DNA of 64,000 bases. Source: Eublepharis macularius. Lineage: Eukaryota > Chordata > Lepidosauria > Squamata > Eublepharidae. Numbering within the stretch: position 1 is the stretch's first letter; each line of letters opens with the position of its first letter. Where the stretch lies: positions 191,928,311 to 191,992,310 of the forward strand of contig NC_072791.1 of assembly GCF_028583425.1 (NCBI RefSeq), given 5' to 3'. Positions 1 to 10,000 of the stretch are shown here, piece by piece. The translations under genes and the position numbers were made by a program. A model generated the notes under the pieces. That model had not been told where the DNA came from, searched no databases, and saw only the letters and a program-made list of their open reading frames with translations.

Positions 1-358
1 TCTCACACCCGTTCTCGTTCCCTCTAGCGAGGCACAAGACAATCCCAATTTGGTGGGCCACTTAGTGGCCTCAAAAAGATGCTGATTTTTAAACCACCAA
101 CGGTCACCTTTATTGCCAAAGGGTGAGAAGAGAGAGACTTGTGTGGATATGTGGATCATTCAATTTAAATTACACCAAACATAAGAGAACCTCCACCCAA
201 CATTTCAGAATGCAAAAAAATCCTAAATTCAATTTACAAAAATAACCCTTTCAGGGTGTTTAAGAACTAGACATCGCTGAGTGATGATGATTATTTGATG
301 CACAGTTTGCCTGATAGCACTATGACTTTTTTTTTCCTTTCTTTTTTCTTTCTCCCAG
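1..358 (+). other. Upstream intron (or flank) of the Harbinger-type nuclease gene
   Basis: No exon is recognised here. The stretch ends in a strong pyrimidine tract (about 328-356) followed by CAG at 356-358, a good splice acceptor for the nuclease exon. It is therefore read as intron, with the N-terminal exon or exons lying left of the window. A short near-palindrome (GGCCACTTAGTGGCC) lies at about 57-71. Nothing else is evident. Confidence 0.6.
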
Positions 359-1069
359 ATAATGGACGGTTTCCGTAGATTGGGTTTCCCGCACTGTGTG
401 GGAGCTATTGATGGAACGCATATCCCGATCTGCGCTCCTGGAGGCCGCCCAGATCAGTACGGCAACCACAAGAACTATTCCTCGATTCTGCTCCAAGGCA
501 CAGTTGATCACCGCGGAAGATTTGTGGACGCCGAGGTGGGGTGGAGTGGGAAGAACCACGATGCCTTCGTGTTCGCCCACTCCGCCTTCTGTGTTGCCAT
601 GGATAGTGGCTCACTAATTCCGGGAAACCCTTTCATGGTGGTGGACGGTGTAAGAATACCCCCGGTGGTCATTGCCGATGGAGCCTACCCCATGCGTAGG
701 TGGCTTATGAAGCCCTACGGGAGAACGGCAACCACACAAGCTCAGAAAATGTTTGACACCCGCCTATCGCGAGCCAGGAACGTGGTGGAATGTTGTTTTG
801 GAAGACTGAAGGCCAGGTGGAGGTGTCTGTCACACCGCCTCCAAGTTAGGGAGCACAACGTCATCGCTGTGGTGACAGCATGTGTTGTTTTGCACAACCT
901 CTGTGAAAGCCGGGGACATCCCATCACTGGCCGCGGAGCAGCCCCAGAGACAATACTTGTTTCACATGGAGAGGGACAAGAGTTGACCACCCATCACAGG
1001 CATCTTGCCGAAGGAAAGGTGGTTAGGGATGCCCTGGCCAAGTATATGGGCCTAGATTCTACAAGTTGA
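359..1069 (+). CDS. PIF/Harbinger-type DDE nuclease (HARBI1-like), C-terminal exon
   Basis: This exon encodes the catalytic half of a PIF/Harbinger DDE endonuclease, the enzyme that cuts transposon ends in this superfamily. Numbering from the internal Met at 362, the first Asp is D17 in AIDGTH, the second D106 in IADGAYP, and the Glu E143 in RNVVECCFGRLK. The D-E spacing of 36 residues fits the family. A GKNHDAFVF block (about residues 63-71) and a VLHNLC block (about 176-181) are also typical. The exon follows a pyrimidine tract and CAG at 358 and can be read in phase 0 from 359. It is open for 236 codons to TGA at 1067-1069, with no internal stop. Family nucleases usually run about 350-400 aa, so the N-terminal helix-turn-helix part should lie in exon(s) outside the window. 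Whether the gene is a transposon gene or a domesticated one cannot be told from this end alone. Confidence 0.9.
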   Translation: MMDGFRRLGFPHCVGAIDGTHIPICAPGGRPDQYGNHKNYSSILLQGTVDHRGRFVDAEVGWSGKNHDAFVFAHSAFCVAMDSGSLIPGNPFMVVDGVRIPPVVIADGAYPMRRWLMKPYGRTATTQAQKMFDTRLSRARNVVECCFGRLKARWRCLSHRLQVREHNVIAVVTACVVLHNLCESRGHPITGRGAAPETILVSHGEGQELTTHHRHLAEGKVVRDALAKYMGLDSTS

Positions 1070-1178
1070 TGTTGCCTCCCTCGGTGCGGCAAGTGATGGA
1101 CATCGGCTAACCTGCTTCGAAAAGCTGCTAAACCAAGGGGAACATAAATGGTCTCAACCAGCAACTCTAATCTGTGTA

Positions 1179-1184
1179 AATAAA
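1179..1184 (+). terminator. Poly(A) signal AATAAA of the nuclease gene
   Basis: A canonical AATAAA lies 110 bases after the nuclease stop codon, in a run of A. Distance and strand fit cleavage and polyadenylation of the nuclease transcript. Confidence 0.6.
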
Positions 1185-1750
1185 AAAAAAATTTGGTTAA
1201 CTGAACTCAAAAGACTATTGATTATTGAGGTGCTGTCAGACAAGCGGTGGATGTGAAATCAAGTCCTGGCACATGCAGACAATACATTCCCACACAGCTG
1301 AGTGGTCCCCCGCATACATCGTTCACAGTTTGTCAGGGTATTTTTGGCCAAGTCTGGAATCCGCCCCCCCCCCAAATTTCCAATTTGGACTGCAAGTGCT
1401 CCTCCCAAAGATACAACTTAGCCGCATGTTGCAATCAGGGGGGGGGGGGAAGCGCCACTTGATTGGTAACTGCTGCGTTTCACTTTTTGCAGGAAGGCTG
1501 TTTAGAATGGTCACTACATGAGTGATGCCACTTACACAAAGAAACACAAATGTGATTCTTACTGTGATTTCATTGTATTGTCTGATGTTAAATATTCCTA
1601 AACTTTGGGGATTGCGTTGAAAAAAAAAAGGGAGTCAACATTGGAAACGATTGGCCATCATCTTATACCCTGATGATTCCATTTGATCCCAGAAAGTTAA
1701 GAATTTTAAAACAGACATACATGACTGGGGCGACAACTCCTTAACACACA
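1185..1750. other. Spacer between two convergent 3' ends
   Basis: This is noncoding sequence between the nuclease 3' end and the gene A 3' end. It holds a C run (about 1363-1371), a G run (about 1438-1448) and an A run (about 1620-1630). I see no exon or repeat family that I recognise. Confidence 0.5.
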
Positions 1751-1756
1751 TTTATT
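1751..1756 (-). terminator. Poly(A) signal AATAAA of MSANT gene A (reverse strand)
   Basis: TTTATT on + reads AATAAA on -. It lies 122 bases past the gene A stop codon at 1878, as expected for its 3' UTR. Confidence 0.6.
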
Positions 1757-1877
1757 TCAAATACAATAGATAAAGACCATTAAGGGGTCACCAGTGCAAT
1801 GGAATCTGTCAAATGAATTTTGCTGCCAAAAACCATGGTATGTGGCAAATAAGGAGGGCAACGCAGAACATAGCTCC

Positions 1878-4800
1878 TCAAAGCGTCAGCCTCTCCCTGG
1901 CTTTGCCAACACAGGAACGCCTCGCTGCTGCCTTCTTCGGGGTTGCCTGTGAGGCAGGTAGGGCGGTTTGCCCATAATCGTGTGTTGGGGGGATGATTTG
2001 ACGCTGTTGGGCGAGCATCTGTCCCAATGACTTCAAAGTGTTCACAGCATCAGACATCACCGAAATGTTCTGTTTCCAGGCCTCGGCAAACTTCTCACTC
2101 TCCATTTTAGTGTGATCCAAGAATTCCCTCTGAATCTTGTTCTCATCAGCCTTCCAACTGCACAGCATCTCTCTGTCCGTTCGCCATTGGGAAACCTGGG
2201 CATTGTGCTCCTCTCGAGAACGGCGCATCATATCATCGGCTACTCCATAGAGTGCTGCGTTTCTGCGTCTCCTGTTTCTTAGTTGGAATAGTCTTGTTCC
2301 CGGTGAAACTTCTGCTCGGCATCTGTTATCTGCCCCGTCTGCTGTGGATGTAAGTCAGAGCAACAGATCAATAAATTGTTAACATCTCAGTCATTATTCA
2401 GAAATCTAAGCCTGAAGAAAAGGATGCAACATGTTTTTTGGTTGGCCAGCAGCAGGCTTCATAGTTTGGGCACTTCCCCATGACTTCCAAAACCCACATA
2501 ACAGATTTTGGCCTAGTTCATCCCGTCGCCCCCGCCGAGGCCAATGTGTTGCACATTTTTTGATAACCATGCATGCACAAGCATCAAGGTTTTTCCATAA
2601 CGGGAAGGCTTTTACAATGCCACTTGCCATATGGGTTGTGCAGAAATAACATGGAGGACATACTGGCAGCAGTCAAAGCTATTATGTTTAAAACTGCGTT
2701 AGTGAGAGAGACCAATTTATCTGCTTTAGATAGCGAGGAGACGTGCTGTGTCCGGATCTGCCTTTTACACCAATGCTGACCAACGTTGCTCTTGCAATGT
2801 TCCACAGTGAGCACATTCTGACCATTTTCAATGTTATGCCAAATCAAGAATTTCCTTGAAATCCTGACAACATCAGAACATATGTGGTGGGAGCAACCAT
2901 TAAAGAGGATAGGTGATCCAAGACGGTGTCTGGGTGTCCCTCAGAATTAATTTTTGGAACCGTGATTCATGTCAGTGCAGATCACATCAACAGTGTTGGC
3001 ATTATCAATTGAGGGGTGCAAGGTGCGGTTCAATGTGCGCTGCAGATCTGAGAAACCAGCCAACAAATGCGATAAAAATTACATTGACAAAAATCTCACA
3101 TGATAAATGGGAAATTTCAGCTACCAGTGGGAGAACACTACACTGTTCTGGGAAAATCCAATGCAGACTGTAAGGTAGCCGTAGTTTGTCCCAAAATTTT
3201 TTTTTTCTAACCTATGCACCCTGCGTGGCCGATGAATTGCAACACACATGAAAATTTCATACGTTCCATTTGGTTCAGAATGGGGACTATGCATGCTGTT
3301 CACAGTGAAACAGGTGACAGATTTTATTGCACCAGGTGGGGTCTGGGTGAGCTCGGTGACACCTGGCGTGGGCTTCTGGGAACAAAATTTTTGTTTTTTT
3401 AATTCATCTTGCAGGTAGGTCTGTGTCCATAGGAGGGTCACACGCCAAGGGGATATTATGGTCTTGCTGTTGGGCTTACAGAAACTAACAGGGCAACTGC
3501 CTTGGAGGCCAACAGTCGCACACAAAGAATGGAGATTTTGGACATGTGACATAAAAGGAACGATTGTGAGGCACCCTCCGGCCTCCCAAGATGACTCTGC
3601 TCTCTCCTCCACTTCTCTCCCCCCCTCTATATTTGACCATGCTCTGTTTCATATGTCAGACAAAGATAACGTGATTCAGGAGAGCTTATGCCACTCTGCA
3701 ATTGTCTCTTCTCATAGGTGCAACTGGACTCTTTTAGATTCTGCAGATCAACTAAGCTTACCCGTGTTATAGCGTGAACGATGCCCCAGGGGAAGGTCTG
3801 AATCACTGTCGTCGTCCTCCATTGCGTTTGCACCTGTAGTGTCGTTTTCTGAAAATTTATAGGTTTTAAATGTGATTGGTTTGAAAAACACGGGGATGTG
3901 ATATAGATAAATACAATTCAAACATTCACTTCGCAGGCACTGTCTTCTGCGTTGTCCTCTTTTCTTATTTGTATCTGTGCCACTATCAATATATAAGAGA
4001 TGATAGGAGCTGTAATGGGACGTCTGGTTTTTTTTTGCACCACTATAATGACTAAGAGGTGGCCCTGAAAACCTGAAACAGATTTTGAATGTGCCCTCTG
4101 TCATCTACCCCTTATTCAGCCTTTTAGTGGACCGGAATGTCTCACACAGAAAATTGCACCAGTCCATGCACCCGTCCACGGTCTCATATTCCTGTGTTCA
4201 TCTGTCCCTGAAGCTGGGCACTGGGTTTATATGCTTCGAGTGTAGAGATTGGAGTTCAAGTCAGGCATCCATTAATGAAAAGGAGACTGATCAAAAATAT
4301 ATTTGAATCCAGAGCCAACTCCATCCATGCATTTTGGTAAATATAGAACGGATAAACCGTGGTGTTGCTTGCATGGATGGGCTGGGCAGGAGTGAACAGT
4401 TGACCATTTGAAACCATAAGTCTAAGACAACCACCACGGTGTGGCCGATGATGTCACATCATCCCCATAACTGACAGACCTCCAAACCATCCCATCACTG
4501 ACAGACTTTCCCATATCTTGCAAACCTGAGGTCGTGCCCTTCTTTTCCCCTAAAACAGGCACTCTCATCTTGGCGTTCCCACTCTCGAGATGTCTTCAGC
4601 CTTTCCAGGGACTGTTTTTGGGTGGGCCACCATTGGAGCAACCTGTCAAAAAAATGCTCACCCTTGTCAGCAAGTCCATCTATGGTGCGGTCAAGATCCT
4701 CTTCACTGGCATCGGTGGATGATGACGAGTTCTGCGCTATAAACGTGAAATCAATAAAGGTGTTACGATTTCATAGACAGGGAAATGTGAAAAGGAAGAA

Positions 4801-5331
4801 AAATCATAGCTCTGAACTAGAATAATCAACGCTCCATCACTCACGTGCTGCCATGGGATTTGGAGAAGAGCACCACAGCGGTGCAGCATCTATCGTCTGC
4901 ATGTCGTGCGAGAAGAGTTCCTCCGATCCCTCCATCACTTCCCTGGGGGCGCTTATCTGCGGGGGTCCTTGGGCAAAAGAAATGCTTCGCGCTATCCGTT
5001 TAGGTTTAACACTTGCGTCCCCTCTTAGAATACTGTCCAGCTCACGAAAAAAAGGACATGTAATGGGGCCGTTTCCAGAAGTGGAATTGTGTGCCATGAC
5101 GCGCTTGTACTCCAACCGCATACTTTTTGTTTTGTTCCTGCATTCCAATGCAGTGCGCCGATGACCACGCGAGGACATCATTTTGGAAATTTTTTCAAAG
5201 TTGTCTAAGTTCCTGTGGGAGCTTCTAAGGGCTTCCTGTATCTTGTCCTCCCCCCAGAAAGAAAGGAGGTCCAATACCTCTTTTTCCCTCCATGTCGCTG
5301 ATCGTGGAGCCACAGGAGCAGTGGCCGACAT
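1878..5331 (-). CDS. Myb/SANT-like (trihelix) DNA-binding protein A, four exons, 370 aa
   Basis: This is a predicted sequence-specific DNA-binding protein of the Myb/SANT-like (MSANT, Myb_DNA-bind_4) type. In Harbinger transposons such a protein is the nuclease's DNA-binding and nuclear-import partner. Exons on the reverse strand are 5331-4845, 4736-4662, 3848-3762 and 2341-1878 (487, 75, 87 and 464 bp; 1113 in total). Donors are GTGAGT, GTGAGC and GTAAGC, acceptors end in AG, and every intron is phase 1. The start is the ATG at 5331-5329, in the context AAAATGTCGG; an in-frame TTG lies just before it. Residues about 12-105 form the MSANT domain, with W14 and W26 as core aromatics, the RGHRRTALECRNKTK block, and a CPFFRELDSIL end. 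A basic KPKR follows. Exons 2 and 3 give an acidic Ser/Asp-rich linker. Exon 4 (from residue 217) gives a charged coiled coil at about 254-335 and a basic C terminus. The terminal acceptor is a tandem NAGNAG (2341 or 2338). Stop-free reading across all joins argues for an intact gene. Confidence 0.85.
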
Positions 5332-5930
5332 TTTCAAAAAACAATTGTTTATGATGGTGTCCGCAGATCAGAGTGTCGGTCGCTCTTCTCTCCCCACGTC
5401 TGCAAGAAAGCAAATGGAGGGCAGTCCACTGCACTGTGATCCGTCGACCAAGCACTGTTCTCCCGCCGGAAATCCAAGCCGTTAATTGCGCATGCGCTGT
5501 AGCCACCACCCGTTCCTTTGCCTAATTAATTTTAATGTGACAAAATAACGCTATGACGAATTTTCGTGGATGCATTGGCACGCCAGGAAGATGTTTCGTT
5601 AAAAGGACTGTAATGCGATGTGAAAAGTGAACCAATTTGTTGATAAGAAATCAACCCCTGTTCTTGTTAACAATGCTTTCTCATGCTTCACTGGAACTCA
5701 AGTAGCAGAAATAAAAATTATTGGCCTGAAAGGGCCTTCCCATGAGTGTGGGAGAACATAGTGTTCATTCAACAGCATTTGGCGCCGAAATCAAATCCTC
5801 AACACCGATTGGTCATCCTGTTCAAGCGCGTCCAATCAGCAGCCTTTTTTTCCGCGCCTTTATGGAGCCGTTATGAGGGCATGCTTATTTATGTAACAGC
5901 ACATTTTCGGTATTTCGTTTAGGAACAAGT
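5332..5930. promoter_or_regulatory. Shared divergent promoter of MSANT genes A and B
   Basis: The 599 bp between the two start codons is the only room for both promoters. Visible motifs are an ETS-like CCGGAA (5466-5471), a perfect NRF1-type GCGCATGCGC palindrome (5488-5497), an E2F-like TTTGGCGCC (5778-5786), an inverted CCAAT box ATTGG (5808-5812), a CCAAT box (5832-5836), and a second E2F-like TTTCCGCGCC (5849-5858). The first two lie nearer gene A and the others nearer gene B. The motif calls are by consensus only. A possible 5' UTR splice acceptor (TTTCGTTTAG at about 5913-5922) precedes the gene B ATG. Confidence 0.6.
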
Positions 5931-7599
5931 ATGGCAGCAGCGGCAAAAGGAGTCTTCTGGCGGGATGAAGAGGTGGAGACCCTGCTGGACCTCGTTGCAC
6001 GCTCCGGAAAAGCGGCGCGTGTAATGAGGAGCACACATCTGCCCACGAAGCTTATATTTCACAAGCTGTCGAGGCAGATGTGTGCCCGTGGTCACAGCAG
6101 GACCCCCGAACAGTGCAGATCGAAGTTCAAGAGGGTGAAGGGGGACTTCTACGGGGCGCTGGAAGCCTGGCAGGGGATCCCTCGCCAGAGTGGAAAGCCC
6201 CCGTACTTTGCGTCCATGATGAACCTCTGGGATCTCGCCGGAAGGCCAAGCTGGCAATCCCGTCATCATGCTGGTAAGAACCTCTTAAAAGCATTTAATT
6301 TTAAATTAACAACGCTGTTAAGTGCACGTCAATGTGGAGAAACTAGGCAAAAAGTTAGATGGTGGGGGGAGAGCTGAGATTCCATTCCCACCCCCCGTAA
6401 TCGTCGCACAACGCCGTTTTATTGCAATAGCGGTTTTTTTTTCTCCTACAAAGAAACCTTTTTTTTTTCTGCTCGGCGTGAGGGACCCCAAGTTTGGGAA
6501 TGTGGCATGTGTCGAGCCGCTGTGTTCATCACGGTGCACAGTTGCTGGTGTTATCTTTGTTGCACCTTTTTGTCATGAATGTTCCGATTGCAATGGTTTG
6601 ATGGAGTGTGCCAACATTTCTTCTTCACTTTGCAGCCCTTCTCCGTGGTAGAGCTCCCACCGCTGCCGTGGGGGAGGCAAGAGCAGACGAGGAGCAGGAG
6701 GCGCTTGAGGTGGCTGGGGAGCAAGCTTCCTCTGAGGACCCTGCACAGGGATCACAACAGGCACCCCCTGGTAAGCATGTATTTGCCTAATATATTCTTC
6801 CCCACCTAAAATCAGGCAGACCAGCAACTGATGCTTTCCCACACCGTGCACTTGACCATCAACCTTCATAGAATGTGTCCATGGATGAGTGGGACCACAT
6901 TCGCTTCCACACTTCCATGGATGGAGGGGAAGTTGTATATGACAGTGGTGCCCCAAGCACGGAGCATCACCACCCACCAGGCTTTTCCACGATTTCAAAA
7001 GTGTGCTGTGAAAAAAAATAATTGCCAGCCTTTTTTTATCTCCTTTGTAACAGCAAGAAAAAAAAATTAATGCTTTCCGATGTTTTATTTGCTGGTGCTA
7101 TAACAGAGTTCCCATTTTTCTGTAATCATTGAAATGAAATCAGAGAATCTGGAGGTTGATGCCACAGTGGATCAGCCAGGATGTTATGACTGCTGTGGCC
7201 AAACCGTTTTACAAGATTTTGATTTCTTCCTTTCATTTCTGAAGCTAGTGCACAGGAAAGCCAACTGGAACGGTCGGAGGAGGGTCCCTCAACCAGCAGA
7301 AGGTCTGCTCCCCCAGGAAGAGCCCAACGCAGAGGGATAGGAGATCTGTTCACGGCCATGGAGAGGATGGAGGAGAGGCTAGGATCATCCAGTAAGTTTT
7401 TGCTCTGAATGGTGCTGTCACCCTTTTTTTGGGTGCCGTCTCTCAAAGACACTTTTCTTTCCCAAATTCAGTCTCAAATGTGCAAGAGAGGTTGAGCAGC
7501 GTGGAGGACCGACTAGCACGCCTGGGGCGGCGAGTCAATGTGATGGAGCGCCGTGAGAGAAGGAGACATCGTCCCTCTGCCTCTGGGGATGCACCCTGA
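5931..7599 (+). CDS. Myb/SANT-like (trihelix) DNA-binding protein B, four exons, 250 aa
   Basis: This is a second predicted MSANT DNA-binding protein. Exons are 5931-6273, 6636-6770, 7245-7391 and 7472-7599 (343, 135, 147 and 128 bp; 753 in total). Donors are GTAAGA, GTAAGC and GTAAGT, and acceptors are TTTGCAG, TCTGAAG and ATTCAG. All three introns are phase 1 and the frame is open to TGA at 7597-7599. The ATG at 5931 is the first in the frame and starts MAAAAKGVFW. Residues about 8-102 are the MSANT domain, with W10, the RGHSRTPEQCRSKFKRVK block, F73 and W100. The block matches protein A in the pattern RGHxRTxxxCRxKxK, so the two are related but far diverged. Exon 2 is an acidic, Glu/Ala-rich linker. 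Exons 3-4 end in a heptad-like coiled coil (about 193-235) and an Arg-rich tail. It probably dimerises. Function beyond DNA binding is inferred. Confidence 0.85.
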
Positions 7600-7724
7600 T
7601 TGTTCTCACCACTGTATATAGTTACCCAAGTTTTCTTCCCCTTCCCCCACAGTTTATTGTTGTGCTGTTCATTTAAAAAAAAAAATTTTTTTTGTGGTTC
7701 TCTTTTGCTTAATTTTTTCCTTAA

Positions 7725-7730
7725 ATTAAA
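7725..7730 (+). terminator. Possible variant poly(A) signal ATTAAA of MSANT gene B
   Basis: No AATAAA is seen close behind the gene B stop. ATTAAA, the common variant, lies 126 bases after it in an AT-rich stretch. Confidence 0.35.
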
Positions 7731-9780
7731 AAAATATTTTCCATGATGTCACAGTGATATTTTCTCTGTACGTGGTCCATGTCTATGCATCAAAAAGATA
7801 GGTGTAATGGCTTTCTGGACTGTCCACTAGATTTCCCAAATAACAATCAATGCCCACCCCCTGTTGGTGCAATGTCCCACATCATCATAGGTTTTCTCTG
7901 CACCCCCTTTTTTCTAATTTCCCGCATCCCCGGCAAACACGTGAAGTGTTTGTATTTATTGTGACCTCGAACTTCATTAGCCTTACCTGCCAAAGTTTAG
8001 TCTCATGTGTCACATTCTGATTGCCACAGTTGACTTGACACAATTGTAGGTTTTTTGGGACATGGTATATAAGTGGCAAATGGTGGATTACACTGTTCCA
8101 CAAGCACCTCACAAGCATCCCCCCTGTCATCATGTCACCAGACTCAGTTTTCCAGACGAGGGAAGCACTGACAATTTAAGGAGCATCACCCCAATGGCAT
8201 AATTGGGCTCTAAATTGCTGATGTTGAGAAATAATGTGATATGACCTGTACTTTAAATGGCCCAAGAAACTGGTTGTTCCACCACATCACATGGAGACAT
8301 CAAGCTGAAATTTGTTGGCACAGCGTAATACAAAAATACCAATTCTGATTCGTCTGGAATGTGCCGCTCCTGGTGTTACCCGTTCTTCCCTCTCAAAAGC
8401 ACAGTCCATTAATGTGGGAGATGAAATCAATGGGTGAAACTGGCATTGAATGCATGATTTTCTGAATGGAGTGCTGAATCAATCAGTCCCCAGTGTTTTA
8501 GATTGGGTGTGATGGAAATGAACCACACGTGACGCCAAGTAACAGAATTTACAGGCGGGCCCCTATCTGTGCTGGATATCCAGATGTGTTTTTTCTTTTA
8601 CTGGCGTGGAACAAAAGGAGCTGTTTAAAAGTGGAGGATGCCGAACGACACTTTGAATATTATGTCCAGAATGATTCTGCTGATATCCTAGGTTTCCCAT
8701 TCATCACTCCAATCGGGGGGCCAAACGTCGTAGTCTCCAGCCTGGTTGGCACACAGGTTTGAGATGGGTTCCAAACACGAAGAACCACAAAGAACCCACA
8801 GAACGCCACATCACAACTTTAAATTTAGCATTCTGTCTGTATTCACTGTATCTTCAGAATGCTTTCTCCATTGTGTCCCCAGGCATAACACCAAATTTTA
8901 CAGCAAAACAGGAATGGAAATACAGATAAGATTTCAAGGGAATGTATTTTAAGTTCATGGATGTCAATGTGGAACTAAAAAATTGGGTCACCAGAAATAA
9001 GAAGCGTTTCTTTAAGAGCAACAGAAAGGTGTTCGATTTTCAAAATGTTTTCTGCATGTTTTTGGACAGCATTTCCCCCGTTAATCCAAGATTGACAAAC
9101 TTTCTTTATCTACTAATATTTTTGCCAGGAACACAATTGATTCCTATTCTGTCTCTGCGGCACGTAAATCTTCCCTCGATTCTCTGATCCTTTTTTTTTC
9201 TAATTTTTTTTTTTAATGAATCTTTGGAATAGCGATATTTTGTTATGTGGGAATAAAAAAAGTATTGCGCCCAGAAAAGGCACCCTAGCCAAGTGTCCCC
9301 GTGGTGCTCAACCTTCGGTCGTGACAGGCGCCAGCCACGAGACGCACCCTGACCAAACGATTTAATAACATTCCAACAAAATAATTCCGGGTTGGACTTC
9401 CAAAGCTTTTTATTTTGATCAATCGTCACTGCGTCACGATGACTTAAGTTTTAAAAAAGGCAAAAAAATTAAAAGAGACATTTCTCAAGGAACAAGAAAC
9501 ACAGCTGATTTTAAAAACTTGTTTGTGGTATCATTCTAGAGCACTGTATACATGGGCCGAGGCAGGAGGCGTTAGGACGGCAGTTAAATGTGATCTTTGT
9601 TGCGCTGGAACACACTATGAAATTTCGCTATGACAGATCAATTTAAAAAAAAAAATTAAAAGAGGAGGGGGGGGAAGAGGATATTCGGGTGGTTGGGCCA
9701 CTAAAAAGATGTTAATGAGAAAAAAGTTTGGCTTTTGAGAAATCGAATGTTGCTGAACCAAGCAACGAAAGCAAATAAAG
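7731..9780. other. Noncoding stretch downstream of MSANT gene B
   Basis: No exon with domain content or known repeat is recognised. The longest reading frames here (for example on - at 9106-9429) lack domain content and splice support. The right boundary of the nuclease/MSANT cassette, if it is a transposon, may lie in or just beyond this stretch, but no terminal inverted repeat can be defined because the left end is outside the window. Confidence 0.5.
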
Positions 9781-10000
9781 GGGAAATATAGGAGAAATCG
9801 CTCATGAGCCATCTCTGGTGGAATCGGCCAATGGGAACGCAAGGAAAGGAAGGGGAGACTTGATTGACGGCTGTTTAAAAAAGGAGCGCGAAAATTGCGC
9901 TCGCAAGCGTTCACGTCCATCGTGAAACTCCCGCAAGAAAACCGCTACTAGTAATTCGATGGAAATCCGAGAGAGATGCGTGTAGAGGATTGGGTAATGT
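9781..10000 (-). promoter_or_regulatory. CpG-containing promoter-like patch with CCAAT and E2F-like motifs
   Basis: In otherwise AT-rich DNA this patch has several CpGs, a CCAAT box (9828-9832), ATTGACGG (9863-9870), and an E2F-like GCGCGAAAA (9886-9894, reading TTTTCGCGC on -). The mix resembles the right half of the gene A/B promoter. No transcript start or coding exon could be attached to it on either strand, so it is a weak call. Confidence 0.3.

Noticed and set aside
3121-3612. Long frame on - between gene A exons
   Set aside because: No domain and no splice phase agreement. It lies in the large third intron of gene A.
4837-4844. Gene A ending at the TGA at 4839-4837 as a single-exon protein
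   Set aside because: The stop lies inside a consensus donor GTGAGT, and the frame continues without stops through three further exons.
5332-5337. Start of protein A at an upstream codon (MKMS...)
   Set aside because: The codon at 5337-5335 is TTG, not ATG. The first ATG in frame is at 5331-5329.
46-9712. Resemblance between about 52-88 (GGGCCACTTAGTGG...AAAAAGATGCTGAT) and 9688-9712 (GGGCCACTAAAAAGATGTTAAT) as element ends
   Set aside because: Short, gapped, in direct and not inverted orientation, and the left copy is probably inside an intron.
9106-9920. Reading frames on - as a further cassette gene
   Set aside because: Low-complexity translation, no domain, no consistent splice sites.
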